Source: Microcoleus sp. AS-A8 (lineage in GTDB: Bacteria; Cyanobacteriota; Cyanobacteriia; Cyanobacteriales; Coleofasciculaceae). Taken from it: a stretch of 64,000 nt of DNA. The DNA is taken from the NCBI GenBank assembly GCA_039962225.1, contig JAMPKV010000009.1, positions 124,001 through 188,000 on the forward strand, given 5' to 3'. How positions within the stretch are numbered: position 1 is the first letter of the stretch; each line of letters begins with the position of its first letter. The translations under genes were made by a program, and so were the position numbers. Shown piece after piece: positions 54,123 to 63,510 of this stretch. The notes below the pieces were generated by a model. The model saw only the letters and a list, made by a program, of their open reading frames with translations, was not told the DNA's origin and made no database searches.

Positions 54123-55520
54123 TCAGATTAGGATATTCACGACGGGAATTAGCGCCTCTATATCAATTCTTGCCGTGTACACGATCTGTCTTCCTTGAAT
54201 ACCCTTCAAATCTTCATAATGTTTTTGAATTCCCGATACTCCATTAGCCCTTAATGCGGCTAAGAAAGATTTATCATTATAAACCTCATCAGAGAACGAG
54301 ATTTCGTAGCTTCTTGAGACGTTTTGAATGCGTGCTGCTTTATTGACGACTGAGCCAAAATAATCGAGACGATTATTGAGAGTAACCAGCACGGCAGAGC
54401 CGCAATGAATTCCAAATTTAACCTGAATTTGTTCAAACTCCGGGCGATTAGAGTTGTAATTGCGAAACTCTAACCAAGCATCTGTCGCTGCTTTTATGGC
54501 TTGTTCATTGGTTAAAAAAGAACCCATTACCGCATCGCCAATGGTTTTGACTACAGTTCCCCCATGCCGTTCAATTGCCTGAAATAAAATTTCAAAATGG
54601 TCGCGCACGATATTATAAGCTTTGGCATCTCCTAGGGTTTCATACATCCGAGTAGAACCCGTAATATCGGTAAACATAATAGTAACAGAACGAACTTTCA
54701 TTCGTTCGCGATCTGATAAAAATTGCTCACCAAATATGCGTTTGTAAGCGGAGAAATGAATAATTTGAAGACCGCTAAGACGGGGAGGAAGTTGATCTAA
54801 GCTCAGCTCATCTGGTAAGCCTTCAACATGCATAATCAGGCCGGATAGCGAGTGACCAATATTGGTGAGTTCAATTCTGGTTTTACCAGGACGGACAGTT
54901 AGCTGGGTCTTATCAAAGTGCTTGCCTTCCAATTGCTTGATGCAAATTTCTTGGAGTTCCTCCGTCTCTTCGCCGTCTACCACCAAAATTCCTTTGGCCA
55001 AGGTGAGAGGACAGCAGTAGCGATATCTCCCTTTTTCCAAGATGACGATAGCAGAGTCAGTTTCATTGAGCGGAGTAACCAGTTGAAATTTAGCTTTTAA
55101 TATAGGCGGGGGAGCGCAGATAGGAGAAAGTTTTGGGTCTTCAATTTCTTTATTGAGGGAGAACGTCACTTCAACGCGCTCCAAAAAATCAACCTCAAAG
55201 CTACGTTCACACATCTGGCAAAACGAGAGTGCTGAGGCATTTTTTAAGTCATTAAATTCAGCAGTAATCATATTGCAATGAGGGCAGTGAACGTCCCAGT
55301 GCAAATCAAATACCCCTGCCTTGACGCCATATAAAAATTCAGAGGTAATTTCTTCCACATGGCAAGCGGAATTAGCGGCGATATAATGAGGATTTATTCT
55401 AAGTCTTTGGAGAAGACTTGAATTAAATAACCAGTTTTTTATGGCCTCAATTGCCACTAGACTTGCACTAGTTCTCTTTTTTAAATTTTCGATTTTTTGT
55501 ATTAAAATCTCACTCTTCAT
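54123..55520 (-). CDS. Adenylate/guanylate cyclase with N-terminal zinc-ribbon-like region
   Basis: The 465-residue product has a class III cyclase domain at its C terminus (about 280-450). The metal Asp residues lie in IMFTDITGSTRMYE and KTIGDAVMGSF, the latter with a Lys that favours ATP over GTP, and the catalytic Asn/Arg pair in GSVVNKAARIQ. The N-terminal half contains CPHC ... CQMC spacing of a zinc ribbon (about residues 80-110) and a domain unrelated to common sensors. The protein is predicted to make cAMP in the cytosol. The regulator that senses the signal is not identified. Confidence 0.9.
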   Translation of the reverse strand: MKSEILIQKIENLKKRTSASLVAIEAIKNWLFNSSLLQRLRINPHYIAANSACHVEEITSEFLYGVKAGVFDLHWDVHCPHCNMITAEFNDLKNASALSFCQMCERSFEVDFLERVEVTFSLNKEIEDPKLSPICAPPPILKAKFQLVTPLNETDSAIVILEKGRYRYCCPLTLAKGILVVDGEETEELQEICIKQLEGKHFDKTQLTVRPGKTRIELTNIGHSLSGLIMHVEGLPDELSLDQLPPRLSGLQIIHFSAYKRIFGEQFLSDRERMKVRSVTIMFTDITGSTRMYETLGDAKAYNIVRDHFEILFQAIERHGGTVVKTIGDAVMGSFLTNEQAIKAATDAWLEFRNYNSNRPEFEQIQVKFGIHCGSAVLVTLNNRLDYFGSVVNKAARIQNVSRSYEISFSDEVYNDKSFLAALRANGVSGIQKHYEDLKGIQGRQIVYTARIDIEALIPVVNILI

Positions 55521-55735
55521 TGGAACTTTACTTTATAACTTGGTGCTATCAAATTCCTCCTATCTGTTTTGTAGCCCGTAGCGGACATTGCCGCTCGGAA
55601 AACTTGGAACTTATAGCGCGAGTTAGATGTCCATGAGTTTTATAAACTAATGTAACAATCCGTGAGCCAGTAATAAATCAGCAATTTGGAGCATTCCCCT
55701 AGACTGACTCCGAGTTTTGTTCAACCGCCCGACGC

Positions 55736-56144
55736 TTAATGCCCCAACAATTTATCTCGTAAATGCTTAATCCGATCGCGATATTTTGCCGCCTCCTCAA
55801 ACTCCAACTTTTTCGCCGCTTCCTTCATCTGCGCTTCCAACTGAGTAATTAACTGCGGAATCTCCTCTAAAGACAAATCATCCGACTGCTGATAAACCTC
55901 TTCCAATTGTTGAGCATTCAACCGCCGCGACACTTCCAAAAACGCCAAAATTGAATTACCTGCTTTTTTCACAATCGGCTGAGGTGTAATCCTATGCATC
56001 CGGTTGTAAGCTAACTGAATTCCGCGACGGCGTTCCGTTTCATCAATCGCTTTAATCATGCTATCGGTGAGATTATCCGCATACATAATCGCTTGCCCCC
56101 GCACATGACGCGCCGCACGTCCGAGTGTGTGAAGGCGCGATCGC
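55736..56144 (-). pseudogene. uvrB: Truncated copy of the uvrB 3' end
   Basis: Read on the minus strand, the sequence matches the last about 135 codons of the intact uvrB at 61252-63249, including the stop codon. By hand alignment about 11 residues differ over the 121 compared. Similarity continues upstream through LGRAARH and ends at a HIP1 octamer (56137-56144). The DNA before that is unrelated. The fragment lacks the helicase body and cannot be functional. It runs in the same orientation as the full gene, so the two copies are direct repeats around the GTPase cassette. Confidence 0.9.
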
Positions 56145-56319
56145 TCCCCAGGTTAGATAAGCCGCTTTCCCCGTTGTAGTTGGGATGAGGACAACCGTAA
56201 ATTCACCTAACTTCGTCTCGAAGACAGTTCTTGTTTTAGGTAAATTCCACATTCCCCTGGTGAGTGTTACTGATCTACCGTCAAGTAGGTTTCGCAACAC
56301 GGCTTAAAAACGCGGCTAC

Positions 56320-58500
56320 ATGAATATAAATAGGACTGCGAGAATTGCCAGCATTATTGAGAAGCGTCGTCCCTTGGCACAGAAAATCGAAGGAGTTGAG
56401 GCAAATCTGAAATCTCTTGTTTCAGCACTGCGTAATCTTGAGGATAACCGCAATCAACTGCTGACACGGGTTGATGAGCCAAATGTTAAGGGACAGTTGA
56501 AGGAAATCGATTTTTCGACGATTCAGTTGATTGAGGAAGAGTCCAAGAAGCTTAAAACTCTGAGGAAACGCCTCTCACGTCCTACCCTCAATATTGGTGT
56601 GGTGGGACGAATGGGACAAGGAAAAAGTACTCTGCTAAAAAGCCTGAGTGGGCTGACTGATAATGAGATTCCCGCTTATGAAGGGGGAGCCTGCACAGCC
56701 GTCCGCAGCACGATTGAAAATAAAAATGAGGCGACTAAAGCTGAGGTCACACTCCATTCAGAGCAGTCATTTTTAGAAGAGGTAATTTGGCTCTACTACG
56801 ACAAACTAGGCTTTACTAACAAGCCAACTAGCCTAGATGATTTTGCTAATAAGCCATTTCCTGATCAGCTGCCTAGTGGTGCTACTAATGAAGAAACGTA
56901 TAAGCGCCTATGCGAAGATTATCACTACAACTTAGAAAGGTATCGAGAGTTGCTCACTCCTGGGACAGTAAAGACACTCCAGATTAGGAACGAGGAAATC
57001 CCAGACTATGTGATTCAAAAACGGGACAAAGACCATCGTCTCACTACTTTCAAACATTTAGCAGTACGAGAGGTCAAGATATTTTGTCCTTTCAAAAATT
57101 CTGATTCAGGAAAGATTGCGCTGGTTGATGTACCAGGCTTAGGCGACACCAAGCTAGGCGATGAAGAGTTAATGCTACAAACTCTAGGACAGGAGGTAGA
57201 TGTTGTCCTTTTCATCCGCAGACCCGATCCGCAACGCTATCAATGGCAGGCAGTGGATACACAGCTTTATGATACGGCTGCCAAAGCCTTAAATAACTTG
57301 GCAGGCAGGTCTTTTATGGTTCTCAATCATAGCGTTAGAACTGATAACCTCAAAGCCTGTGAAGCATTACAGAGCAGTATTGACACTATTAAGGTTGTTC
57401 GGTGTGAGGTTGCTGATTGTTCTAATCCTAACGATGCCAACAGAGTTTTTGATTTAGTTCTTGATTATCTAGCTAACAATATTGAGTCTCTGGATAAAGA
57501 CTATGCAAAATCCTGTCAGGAGAGTCTGAGTCACATTGAGGCAAAAGTTAAGACTGAGCTAGACAAGGCACGAAATAGCTTAGGTAAAGAAGTACAACAA
57601 AATAAGGATGCTCAACTTTTTGTCCCTCGATTCAATCAACTTTGGAAAAATCTCAGGAACGGTCTTCAGGAACTACTTCAGGAACTCAGAAAGCAGCGTG
57701 ATGATGTAGATACTAACTTCAAGGCAGAGGTAGACGAGGCTATCCAAAATTGTCGAGAGGATACGGGCATTCCATCAATTGAGAAGATTGAAATTCAGGC
57801 TAGGAGTACAGGCGGCTATCCCAATGCTTACTATCAGTATCTTCCAGAGGTTCGCGCCCACCTATCACATAAATTTTTGTCTCTAGATGAAGGTTTAAAA
57901 CTTTCACTAGAGCAGGTGAAATCTCAGGTAGCAGAGGTACTCATCAATCAAGGGCGCTTGGGGGGATTGACAAAGGCGCGAGGGTCTGAATTGATTAGGG
58001 GAATGGCAAAGCTATTACCTGAGCAACTAATACCAGGAGAACCAAGCAAACTGAAATTTGGATTTCAACTGCTTGCTGAATTTGAGCTTTCTTATCGGGG
58101 ATTTATTCAGCATCGAATTCGGCAGCATTTGGATGGTCTTACTCCTAATGAGCCAGCAACTCTTCAGCTATCTACATCTCCCTCTGCTCAACAAGTTTTT
58201 CTCAATCTTAAGACAGCTCATGCAGAAGCCGTTTATCAGTGTGAGAATGCTCTAGAAAATTTGCTTTCTGAACCTAGTCAAGCCGCCTTTGCAATTGTCG
58301 AAGAATTTCTTGATCGCATACTACGTGCAGAAGATGTCGAGAGTGAGTGGCGCATCTTTCTCGATGATGTGCGCTCAGAGGTGTGGCCCGATGAATTCAA
58401 ACAGCTAAATGAGCGAACTCGGATGCGACGAGAGTGGTTAGACGCAGTAGAGCGTGCAGCACAAATCAATAAATCAAACTCAATGCATTCTTTGAATTAA
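56320..58500 (+). CDS. Dynamin-like large GTPase
   Basis: The 726-residue product has an N-terminal helical stretch (about 1-85) and a GTPase domain. G1 is GRMGQGKST (residues 96-104), the G2 Thr lies in GACTAVRST (about 126), G3 is DVPGLGD (270-276), and a G4-like NHSVRTD is at 336-342 in place of NKxD. A long alpha-helical C-terminal half follows with no membrane helix. This resembles bacterial dynamin-like proteins, which remodel membranes. It is the first gene of a tight three-gene cassette (17 and 9 bases between genes), and the three are probably co-expressed. G+C looks lower than in flanking housekeeping genes. Confidence 0.85.
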   Translation: MNINRTARIASIIEKRRPLAQKIEGVEANLKSLVSALRNLEDNRNQLLTRVDEPNVKGQLKEIDFSTIQLIEEESKKLKTLRKRLSRPTLNIGVVGRMGQGKSTLLKSLSGLTDNEIPAYEGGACTAVRSTIENKNEATKAEVTLHSEQSFLEEVIWLYYDKLGFTNKPTSLDDFANKPFPDQLPSGATNEETYKRLCEDYHYNLERYRELLTPGTVKTLQIRNEEIPDYVIQKRDKDHRLTTFKHLAVREVKIFCPFKNSDSGKIALVDVPGLGDTKLGDEELMLQTLGQEVDVVLFIRRPDPQRYQWQAVDTQLYDTAAKALNNLAGRSFMVLNHSVRTDNLKACEALQSSIDTIKVVRCEVADCSNPNDANRVFDLVLDYLANNIESLDKDYAKSCQESLSHIEAKVKTELDKARNSLGKEVQQNKDAQLFVPRFNQLWKNLRNGLQELLQELRKQRDDVDTNFKAEVDEAIQNCREDTGIPSIEKIEIQARSTGGYPNAYYQYLPEVRAHLSHKFLSLDEGLKLSLEQVKSQVAEVLINQGRLGGLTKARGSELIRGMAKLLPEQLIPGEPSKLKFGFQLLAEFELSYRGFIQHRIRQHLDGLTPNEPATLQLSTSPSAQQVFLNLKTAHAEAVYQCENALENLLSEPSQAAFAIVEEFLDRILRAEDVESEWRIFLDDVRSEVWPDEFKQLNERTRMRREWLDAVERAAQINKSNSMHSLN

Positions 58501-58517
58501 TAAATTAAGGAGAATCA

Positions 58518-59489
58518 ATGTCACAAGAAATTAAAATTGCCATGCTTGGAGCAAGAGGCGTTGGCAAAACTAGTTTTTTAACTGCCATGTATGAGCAATT
58601 TGAGAGTACGATTGGTCAAACCAATTTACAACTTACACCTGACTTGAAAAGTTCGGCAATTTTACAGGAGCGTTTAGGAGAACTAAAAAGTCTTACAGAT
58701 GATTTTGAAGCTACAGGAGGAATTTTAGGTACCTCTGATATTCGCTCATTCATTTTTGATTTGGGAAAGAAGGGGGAGAAGCCATCTTTACGCTTACACT
58801 TTCAAGATTTTCCGGGTGGTTACCTCAATAGTCAAGCAACCTCTGAAAACAGAAACTTTGTCAGAAATTTGCTGACTAAATCTGCCGCAGTTCTCATTGC
58901 CGTCGATGCACCTGCACTTATGGAAGCAGGTGGCAAGTGGCATGACAAAATCAATAGACCGCAGCAAATTGCTCACCTTTTTCAATCAGTGTATCAAGAT
59001 CTGAAGTCACCACGACTGGTTATCTTGGCTCCTGTCAGGTGCGAAAAATACATGCAAGATGCAACTTCTGCCAATGCTTTACTGAAGCGTATTAAGGAGA
59101 AATATGCTAACTTACTAAACCTTTTCAGCTCAGAAGCTCTGCTGCCTTGGGTAGTCAGCATAGTTACGCCGATTCAAACTGTTGGTACGGTGGTCTTTTC
59201 TCATATTGAGGTGGCTAATGGAACGCCTCACTTTTACTTCCGTAAGACGAGTCACGATGCTGAATATAGCCCTTGCGATAGCGAACAGCCTCTGCGATAT
59301 CTGTTACGATTCGCGTTGAAACTCCAGATTGAGTCTAGAAATTGGAGCTGGGGTCTATTCAGTCCTATCCGCATTTGGTTGGGTTGGGATAACCATATCA
59401 AGGAAGCAGCTCGTCAGTCTGCCAATGGATGCAAATCCACTTGGGGGTTCACAGTACTCCAAGGGGAAAAATGGCTAAGTGTTGGATAG
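58518..59489 (+). CDS. Small P-loop GTPase of the DO-GTPase type
   Basis: The 323-residue product starts with a Ras-like P-loop GARGVGKTS (11-19). A Walker B/G3-like DFPG (97-100) is reached through IRSFIFDLGKKGEKPSLRLH. Then comes AAVLIAVDAPALMEAGGKWH and a region RLVILAPVRCEKYM that would be the G4/G5 part. The overall pattern recalls the 'double-GTPase' families described in prokaryotic conflict systems. AAGGAG precedes the ATG by 7 bases. It is probably a partner of the dynamin-like protein. Confidence 0.75.
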   Translation: MSQEIKIAMLGARGVGKTSFLTAMYEQFESTIGQTNLQLTPDLKSSAILQERLGELKSLTDDFEATGGILGTSDIRSFIFDLGKKGEKPSLRLHFQDFPGGYLNSQATSENRNFVRNLLTKSAAVLIAVDAPALMEAGGKWHDKINRPQQIAHLFQSVYQDLKSPRLVILAPVRCEKYMQDATSANALLKRIKEKYANLLNLFSSEALLPWVVSIVTPIQTVGTVVFSHIEVANGTPHFYFRKTSHDAEYSPCDSEQPLRYLLRFALKLQIESRNWSWGLFSPIRIWLGWDNHIKEAARQSANGCKSTWGFTVLQGEKWLSVG

Positions 59490-59498
59490 GAGTTAGCA

Positions 59499-60566
59499 AT
59501 GAAAATTTACGTCCAAAGTTGTGGTGTTGCTCAAGAACATGATTACTGTTGGCTCAATGAAAGCCAAAACATTGTAGAAGAACCTGGCTTCGTCAAACAA
59601 GCCAAAAACTTAATTCAAAGTGAAGCACATTCAGTTGTTATGGCACGGAATAGCGATCAATTACTATTGCTAGTAACTGGTCTTAAAGCAAGTGGGCGAA
59701 AAGATTATCGGGGTCGTCCAATAAGAAACTCACTAGTCTGCATAGGTCAAGCCTGGGTAGATCAACCAACTGATGAACAAACTGATGAACCTACTTTGCG
59801 AGCAATTGCTGCTCGTGCGTTACTAGGTACTTTGGAAAAAGACATAGATGATGCAGTGAAGTCAGGTGGTGAGAAAGGTTTTGAGGTTTCGTTTGAGAAG
59901 CTTAAAACCTTAACTGAAGCTGTAAAAAAAACCGCTAAAATTGAGTGCATAGCTCCGAATGAAGAGACCAATGAAGATAGGCAGAAAAAGAAAATAGGAC
60001 GCACTTCAGACAAGCTTAAACAAGAACTCGCTAGTGACCTTGAAAAATACTGCTTACCAAGGCAAAAAACCGAAAATAAAACAGATAATCAGCAAGTTAT
60101 GCCACTGGTTGTCGTGACGGGAATTCAGGACGAGGAAACGCTCCAAAACAAAAAAGTATGGCGGGGATTGTCAAGTCTAGTTGATTCAAATTCACAATCT
60201 TGGAAAGAGATAAAATCTTATCAAAATCCAGCTCAAAATGGTGGCAACCAAGGAATAGCACCAAGATTGGTAATAGTCATAATTATCATTTCTTTGTCTT
60301 TTAATATTGGGCTATTATCTCAGCAGGTAGGAGCACGGGATAGAATACGAAATTTAGAAAACCAAGTGCAGAATCTACAGGCTCAAAAACTGGCTTTAGA
60401 AAATCATGTACAGCCACTCAAAACTCAAGTACATGATTTAGAAACTAAACTTCAGAAACAACGTAATCAAAGGGCTGATTTAAAAACGGTTGTCAAAAAT
60501 TTACAGACTCAAAATGGCAACCTTGAAAATCAAGTAAAAGCTCTAGAAAATCAGATTAGCCGTTAA
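59499..60566 (+). CDS. Membrane-anchored coiled-coil protein of the GTPase cassette
   Basis: The 355-residue product has an N-terminal globular part of about 200 residues (MKIYVQSCGVAQEHDYCWL ...) and a charged linker. One membrane segment (about 256-275, PRLVIVIIIISLSFNIGLL) follows, then a coiled coil of about 75 residues to the C terminus built of NLENQVQNLQAQ-type heptads. AGGAG sits at the stop of the previous gene, giving tight coupling. No family was recognised with certainty. The N domain could be the partner of a GTPase-associated system. Confidence 0.65.
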   Translation: MKIYVQSCGVAQEHDYCWLNESQNIVEEPGFVKQAKNLIQSEAHSVVMARNSDQLLLLVTGLKASGRKDYRGRPIRNSLVCIGQAWVDQPTDEQTDEPTLRAIAARALLGTLEKDIDDAVKSGGEKGFEVSFEKLKTLTEAVKKTAKIECIAPNEETNEDRQKKKIGRTSDKLKQELASDLEKYCLPRQKTENKTDNQQVMPLVVVTGIQDEETLQNKKVWRGLSSLVDSNSQSWKEIKSYQNPAQNGGNQGIAPRLVIVIIIISLSFNIGLLSQQVGARDRIRNLENQVQNLQAQKLALENHVQPLKTQVHDLETKLQKQRNQRADLKTVVKNLQTQNGNLENQVKALENQISR

Positions 60567-60633
60567 GCTCAATGGATTAATGCTGTGTTAGCGATCGCAT
60601 CTTCCCAATATCCTCATGAGGTGCGATCGCATT

Positions 60634-61203
60634 TCACCACACCTTGCCCAAATCCAACACAAACCCAGGCAAAACACCCTCTCCCGATAACGTTGCCGGA
60701 GACTGCAAAACCTCTACATCCTGCCCCAGACGATAAATTTCCACTTGCTTCGTCGTGGAATCAATCAACCAACCTAAGCGAACCCCATTATCGATGTACT
60801 CCTGCATCTTTTGTTGTAACTTCTTCAACGAATCACTACTAGAACGCAACTCCACTACAAAATCAGGAGATAGAGGAGAAAACTCCTCCTTTTGCTGAGT
60901 TTCACTCAACGCTTCCCACCGCTCATTACTCACCCAACTCGCATCAGGCGACCTAATAGCACTATTAGGTAAAGTAAATCCGGTAGAGGAGTCAAAGCCA
61001 AAACCTAAACCCGTCCGTTCAATCCAAGCACCGAGTTGGGCGATAATTCCAAAGTTTTGCTTACCTGTCCACGGGAAAGTGGGGGGCATAATAATGACTT
61101 CTCCTGTCGCCGTAAGTTCTAGCTGCAAGTCTTGATTCGCTTTGCACAATTCAAGAAAACCTTCTGCGCTCAAACGAGGAATAGTCAAGGTGATGGCATT
61201 CAT
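60634..61203 (-). CDS. Uma2-family (DUF820) endonuclease-like protein
   Basis: The 189-residue product has the Uma2/PD-(D/E)xK fold: IRSPDASWVSNERW (the Pro-Asp before the catalytic strand), SPDFVVELRSSSDSLKKL (Asp-x-Glu pattern with the downstream Ser-Asp) and IDNGVRLGWLIDSTTKQVEI. The family is highly expanded in cyanobacteria, where most members are restriction-like nucleases of unknown role. It lies on the opposite strand to the GTPase cassette and the same strand as uvrB. Confidence 0.85.
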   Translation of the reverse strand: MNAITLTIPRLSAEGFLELCKANQDLQLELTATGEVIIMPPTFPWTGKQNFGIIAQLGAWIERTGLGFGFDSSTGFTLPNSAIRSPDASWVSNERWEALSETQQKEEFSPLSPDFVVELRSSSDSLKKLQQKMQEYIDNGVRLGWLIDSTTKQVEIYRLGQDVEVLQSPATLSGEGVLPGFVLDLGKVW

Positions 61204-61251
61204 CGGCTCTACCCTAATACCTGAGTTTGTGACCTTAATGATAAAAGCAGC

Positions 61252-63249
61252 TTAATGACCCACAAGTTTATCTCTTAAATGCTTAATCCGATCGCGGTAT
61301 TTCGCCGCCTCTTCAAACTCCAAATTCTTGGCTGCATCCTTCATCTGCGCTTCCAACTGAGTAATTAACTGCGGAATCTCCTCTAAAGACAAATCATCCG
61401 CCTGTTCATAAACCTCTTCCAATTGTTGAGCATTCAACCGCCGCGACACAGCTAAAAACGCCAAAATCGAATTACTGGCTCTGGAAACAATCGGCTGCGG
61501 TGTAATCCCATGCATCTTGTTATATGCAAGCTGAATTCCTCGACGCCGTTCCGTTTCATCGATCGCTTTAATCATGCTATCGGTGAGGTTATCCGCATAC
61601 ATAATCGCTTGCCCCCGCACATGACGCGCCGCACGTCCAATCGTTTGAATTAGCGATCGCGCTGCCCTTAAAAACCCTTCCTTATCCGCATCCAAAATCG
61701 CCACCAGAGACACCTCTGGCAAATCCAACCCCTCCCGCAACAAGTTAACCCCAATCAACACATCAAACTCCCCTTCCCGCAACGCTTGCAAGATTTCAAT
61801 CCGCTCAATTGATTGAATTTCTGAGTGCAAATAACGCACCTGAATTCCTCGTTCTTGCAAGTATTCCGTTAAATCCTCCGCCATGCGCTTGGTGAGGGTG
61901 GTTACCAACGTCCGTTCTTTCCGCTTCACCCGTTCCTTAATCTCACCCAAGAGGTCATCAATTTGCCCCTCTGTCGGACGCACAAAGATTTCTGGATCAA
62001 TCACACCCGTCGGGCGAATTACCTGTTCCACAACTCGATTCTCCGACTGTTCAATCTCCCAGTCTCCCGGTGTTGCTGAAACAAAAATACATTGATTGAC
62101 TTTCGTCCAAAATTCCTCTGCCTTCAAGGGACGATTATCAGCCGCACTCGGCAAGCGAAAACCATGCTCAATGAGTACTTTTTTCCTAGCTTGGTCGCCG
62201 TTGTACATCCCCCGAATTTGCGGTACCGTAGCGTGAGATTCATCCACAACTAACAGCCAATCGTTGGGGAAGTAATCAATCAAACACTCCGGGGGTTCCC
62301 CAGCTTGGCGTCCCGCTAAGTGACGAGAATAGTTTTCCACGCCGTTGCAGTAACCAACTTCCCGCAACAGTTCCAAATCGTAACGAGTACGCTGTTCTAA
62401 TCGCTGGGCTTCCAGTAACTTTCCCGCATCCTGCAATTGCACCAAACGCTCCCGAATTTCTGCCTCAATCGCGTCACAGGCGTCCTCTAGCTTGTCATCT
62501 GGGGTAACAAAGTGACGTGCAGGGTAGATATTCAAGGCGTTCAGACTGGTGATAATCTCGCCGGTAACTGGGTCAATGTAGCGAATCGCGTCAATTTCAT
62601 CGCCAAAGAATTCTACACGAATAATTCGGTCTTCGTAGGCTGGGCCAATTTCCACGACATCGCCCTTCACCCGGAAGCGTCCCCGTCCCATCTCTAAATC
62701 ATTGCGCGAATACTGTACTGAGGCTAAGTCTCGCAATAACTGGCGTTGGTCAATTACCTTCCCGACTCCTATGGGAATCGCGGCCTTCAGGTATTCTGAG
62801 GGAATGCCCAAGCCATAGATGCAGCTAATTGAGGCTACCACAATTACATCCCGACGTTCAAACAGCGATCGCGTTGCCGAGTGCCTGAGCATATCAATTT
62901 CATCATTAATCGCTGCACTCTTCTCTATATAAGTGTCGGTGACAGGGATATAAGCTTCGGGCTGGTAGTAGTCGTAGTAAGAAACAAAGTACTCAACGGC
63001 ATTACGGGGAAAAAACTCCCGCAACTCATTACATAACTGTGCCGCCAGGGTTTTGTTGTGGGCGAGAACGAGAGTCGGTTTGCCGATTTTCTCAATCACA
63101 GCCGCTACGGAGAAGGTTTTACCGGTTCCCGTTGCGCCAAGTAGGGTTTGGAAGCGATGATTCCCTTGAAGGTAGGAGGTGAGTTGTGCGATCGCGTGGG
63201 GCTGATCGCCAGTCGGTTGAAAGGGGGCTTGGAGTTGAAAATGCGACAT
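61252..63249 (-). CDS. uvrB: Excinuclease ABC subunit B
   Basis: The 665-residue product is a full UvrB: Walker A GATGTGKT (38-45), the beta-hairpin region [18 protein letters not shown], helicase motifs [13 protein letters not shown] and [12 protein letters not shown], and the C-terminal UvrC-binding domain ([16 protein letters not shown]). UvrB verifies damage and forms the preincision complex in nucleotide excision repair. Full-length and apparently functional. Its 3' end is duplicated at 55736-56144. Confidence 0.98.
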   Translation of the reverse strand: MSHFQLQAPFQPTGDQPHAIAQLTSYLQGNHRFQTLLGATGTGKTFSVAAVIEKIGKPTLVLAHNKTLAAQLCNELREFFPRNAVEYFVSYYDYYQPEAYIPVTDTYIEKSAAINDEIDMLRHSATRSLFERRDVIVVASISCIYGLGIPSEYLKAAIPIGVGKVIDQRQLLRDLASVQYSRNDLEMGRGRFRVKGDVVEIGPAYEDRIIRVEFFGDEIDAIRYIDPVTGEIITSLNALNIYPARHFVTPDDKLEDACDAIEAEIRERLVQLQDAGKLLEAQRLEQRTRYDLELLREVGYCNGVENYSRHLAGRQAGEPPECLIDYFPNDWLLVVDESHATVPQIRGMYNGDQARKKVLIEHGFRLPSAADNRPLKAEEFWTKVNQCIFVSATPGDWEIEQSENRVVEQVIRPTGVIDPEIFVRPTEGQIDDLLGEIKERVKRKERTLVTTLTKRMAEDLTEYLQERGIQVRYLHSEIQSIERIEILQALREGEFDVLIGVNLLREGLDLPEVSLVAILDADKEGFLRAARSLIQTIGRAARHVRGQAIMYADNLTDSMIKAIDETERRRGIQLAYNKMHGITPQPIVSRASNSILAFLAVSRRLNAQQLEEVYEQADDLSLEEIPQLITQLEAQMKDAAKNLEFEEAAKYRDRIKHLRDKLVGH

Positions 63250-63510
63250 AGAAGTGAAGATGGTTGCTGCCTCTATCTCCTATGCTAAGTAACTTCGACT
63301 TCATTGCGTGAATCGTGCCGAAATCCTCCTAAAATCTAAAGCTCAAGAAGATACCCCAAATTCTGGAAAATCGTATTGGCATCTTGAAGTTTTTCCTAAA
63401 CAGCCCTTAAGTCTAAAAACCACACGAACCAAGATTCGTTAGGCTCTAAGCTTTGGCTAACTCTAACAACAACATTACTGTAAGAAAAACCCTCTTTATA
63501 GGCCTCCCTC

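Noticed and set aside
56073-56300. 75-codon minus-strand frame upstream of the dynamin-like gene
   Set aside because: Runs from non-coding DNA into the uvrB fragment out of its frame; no domain.
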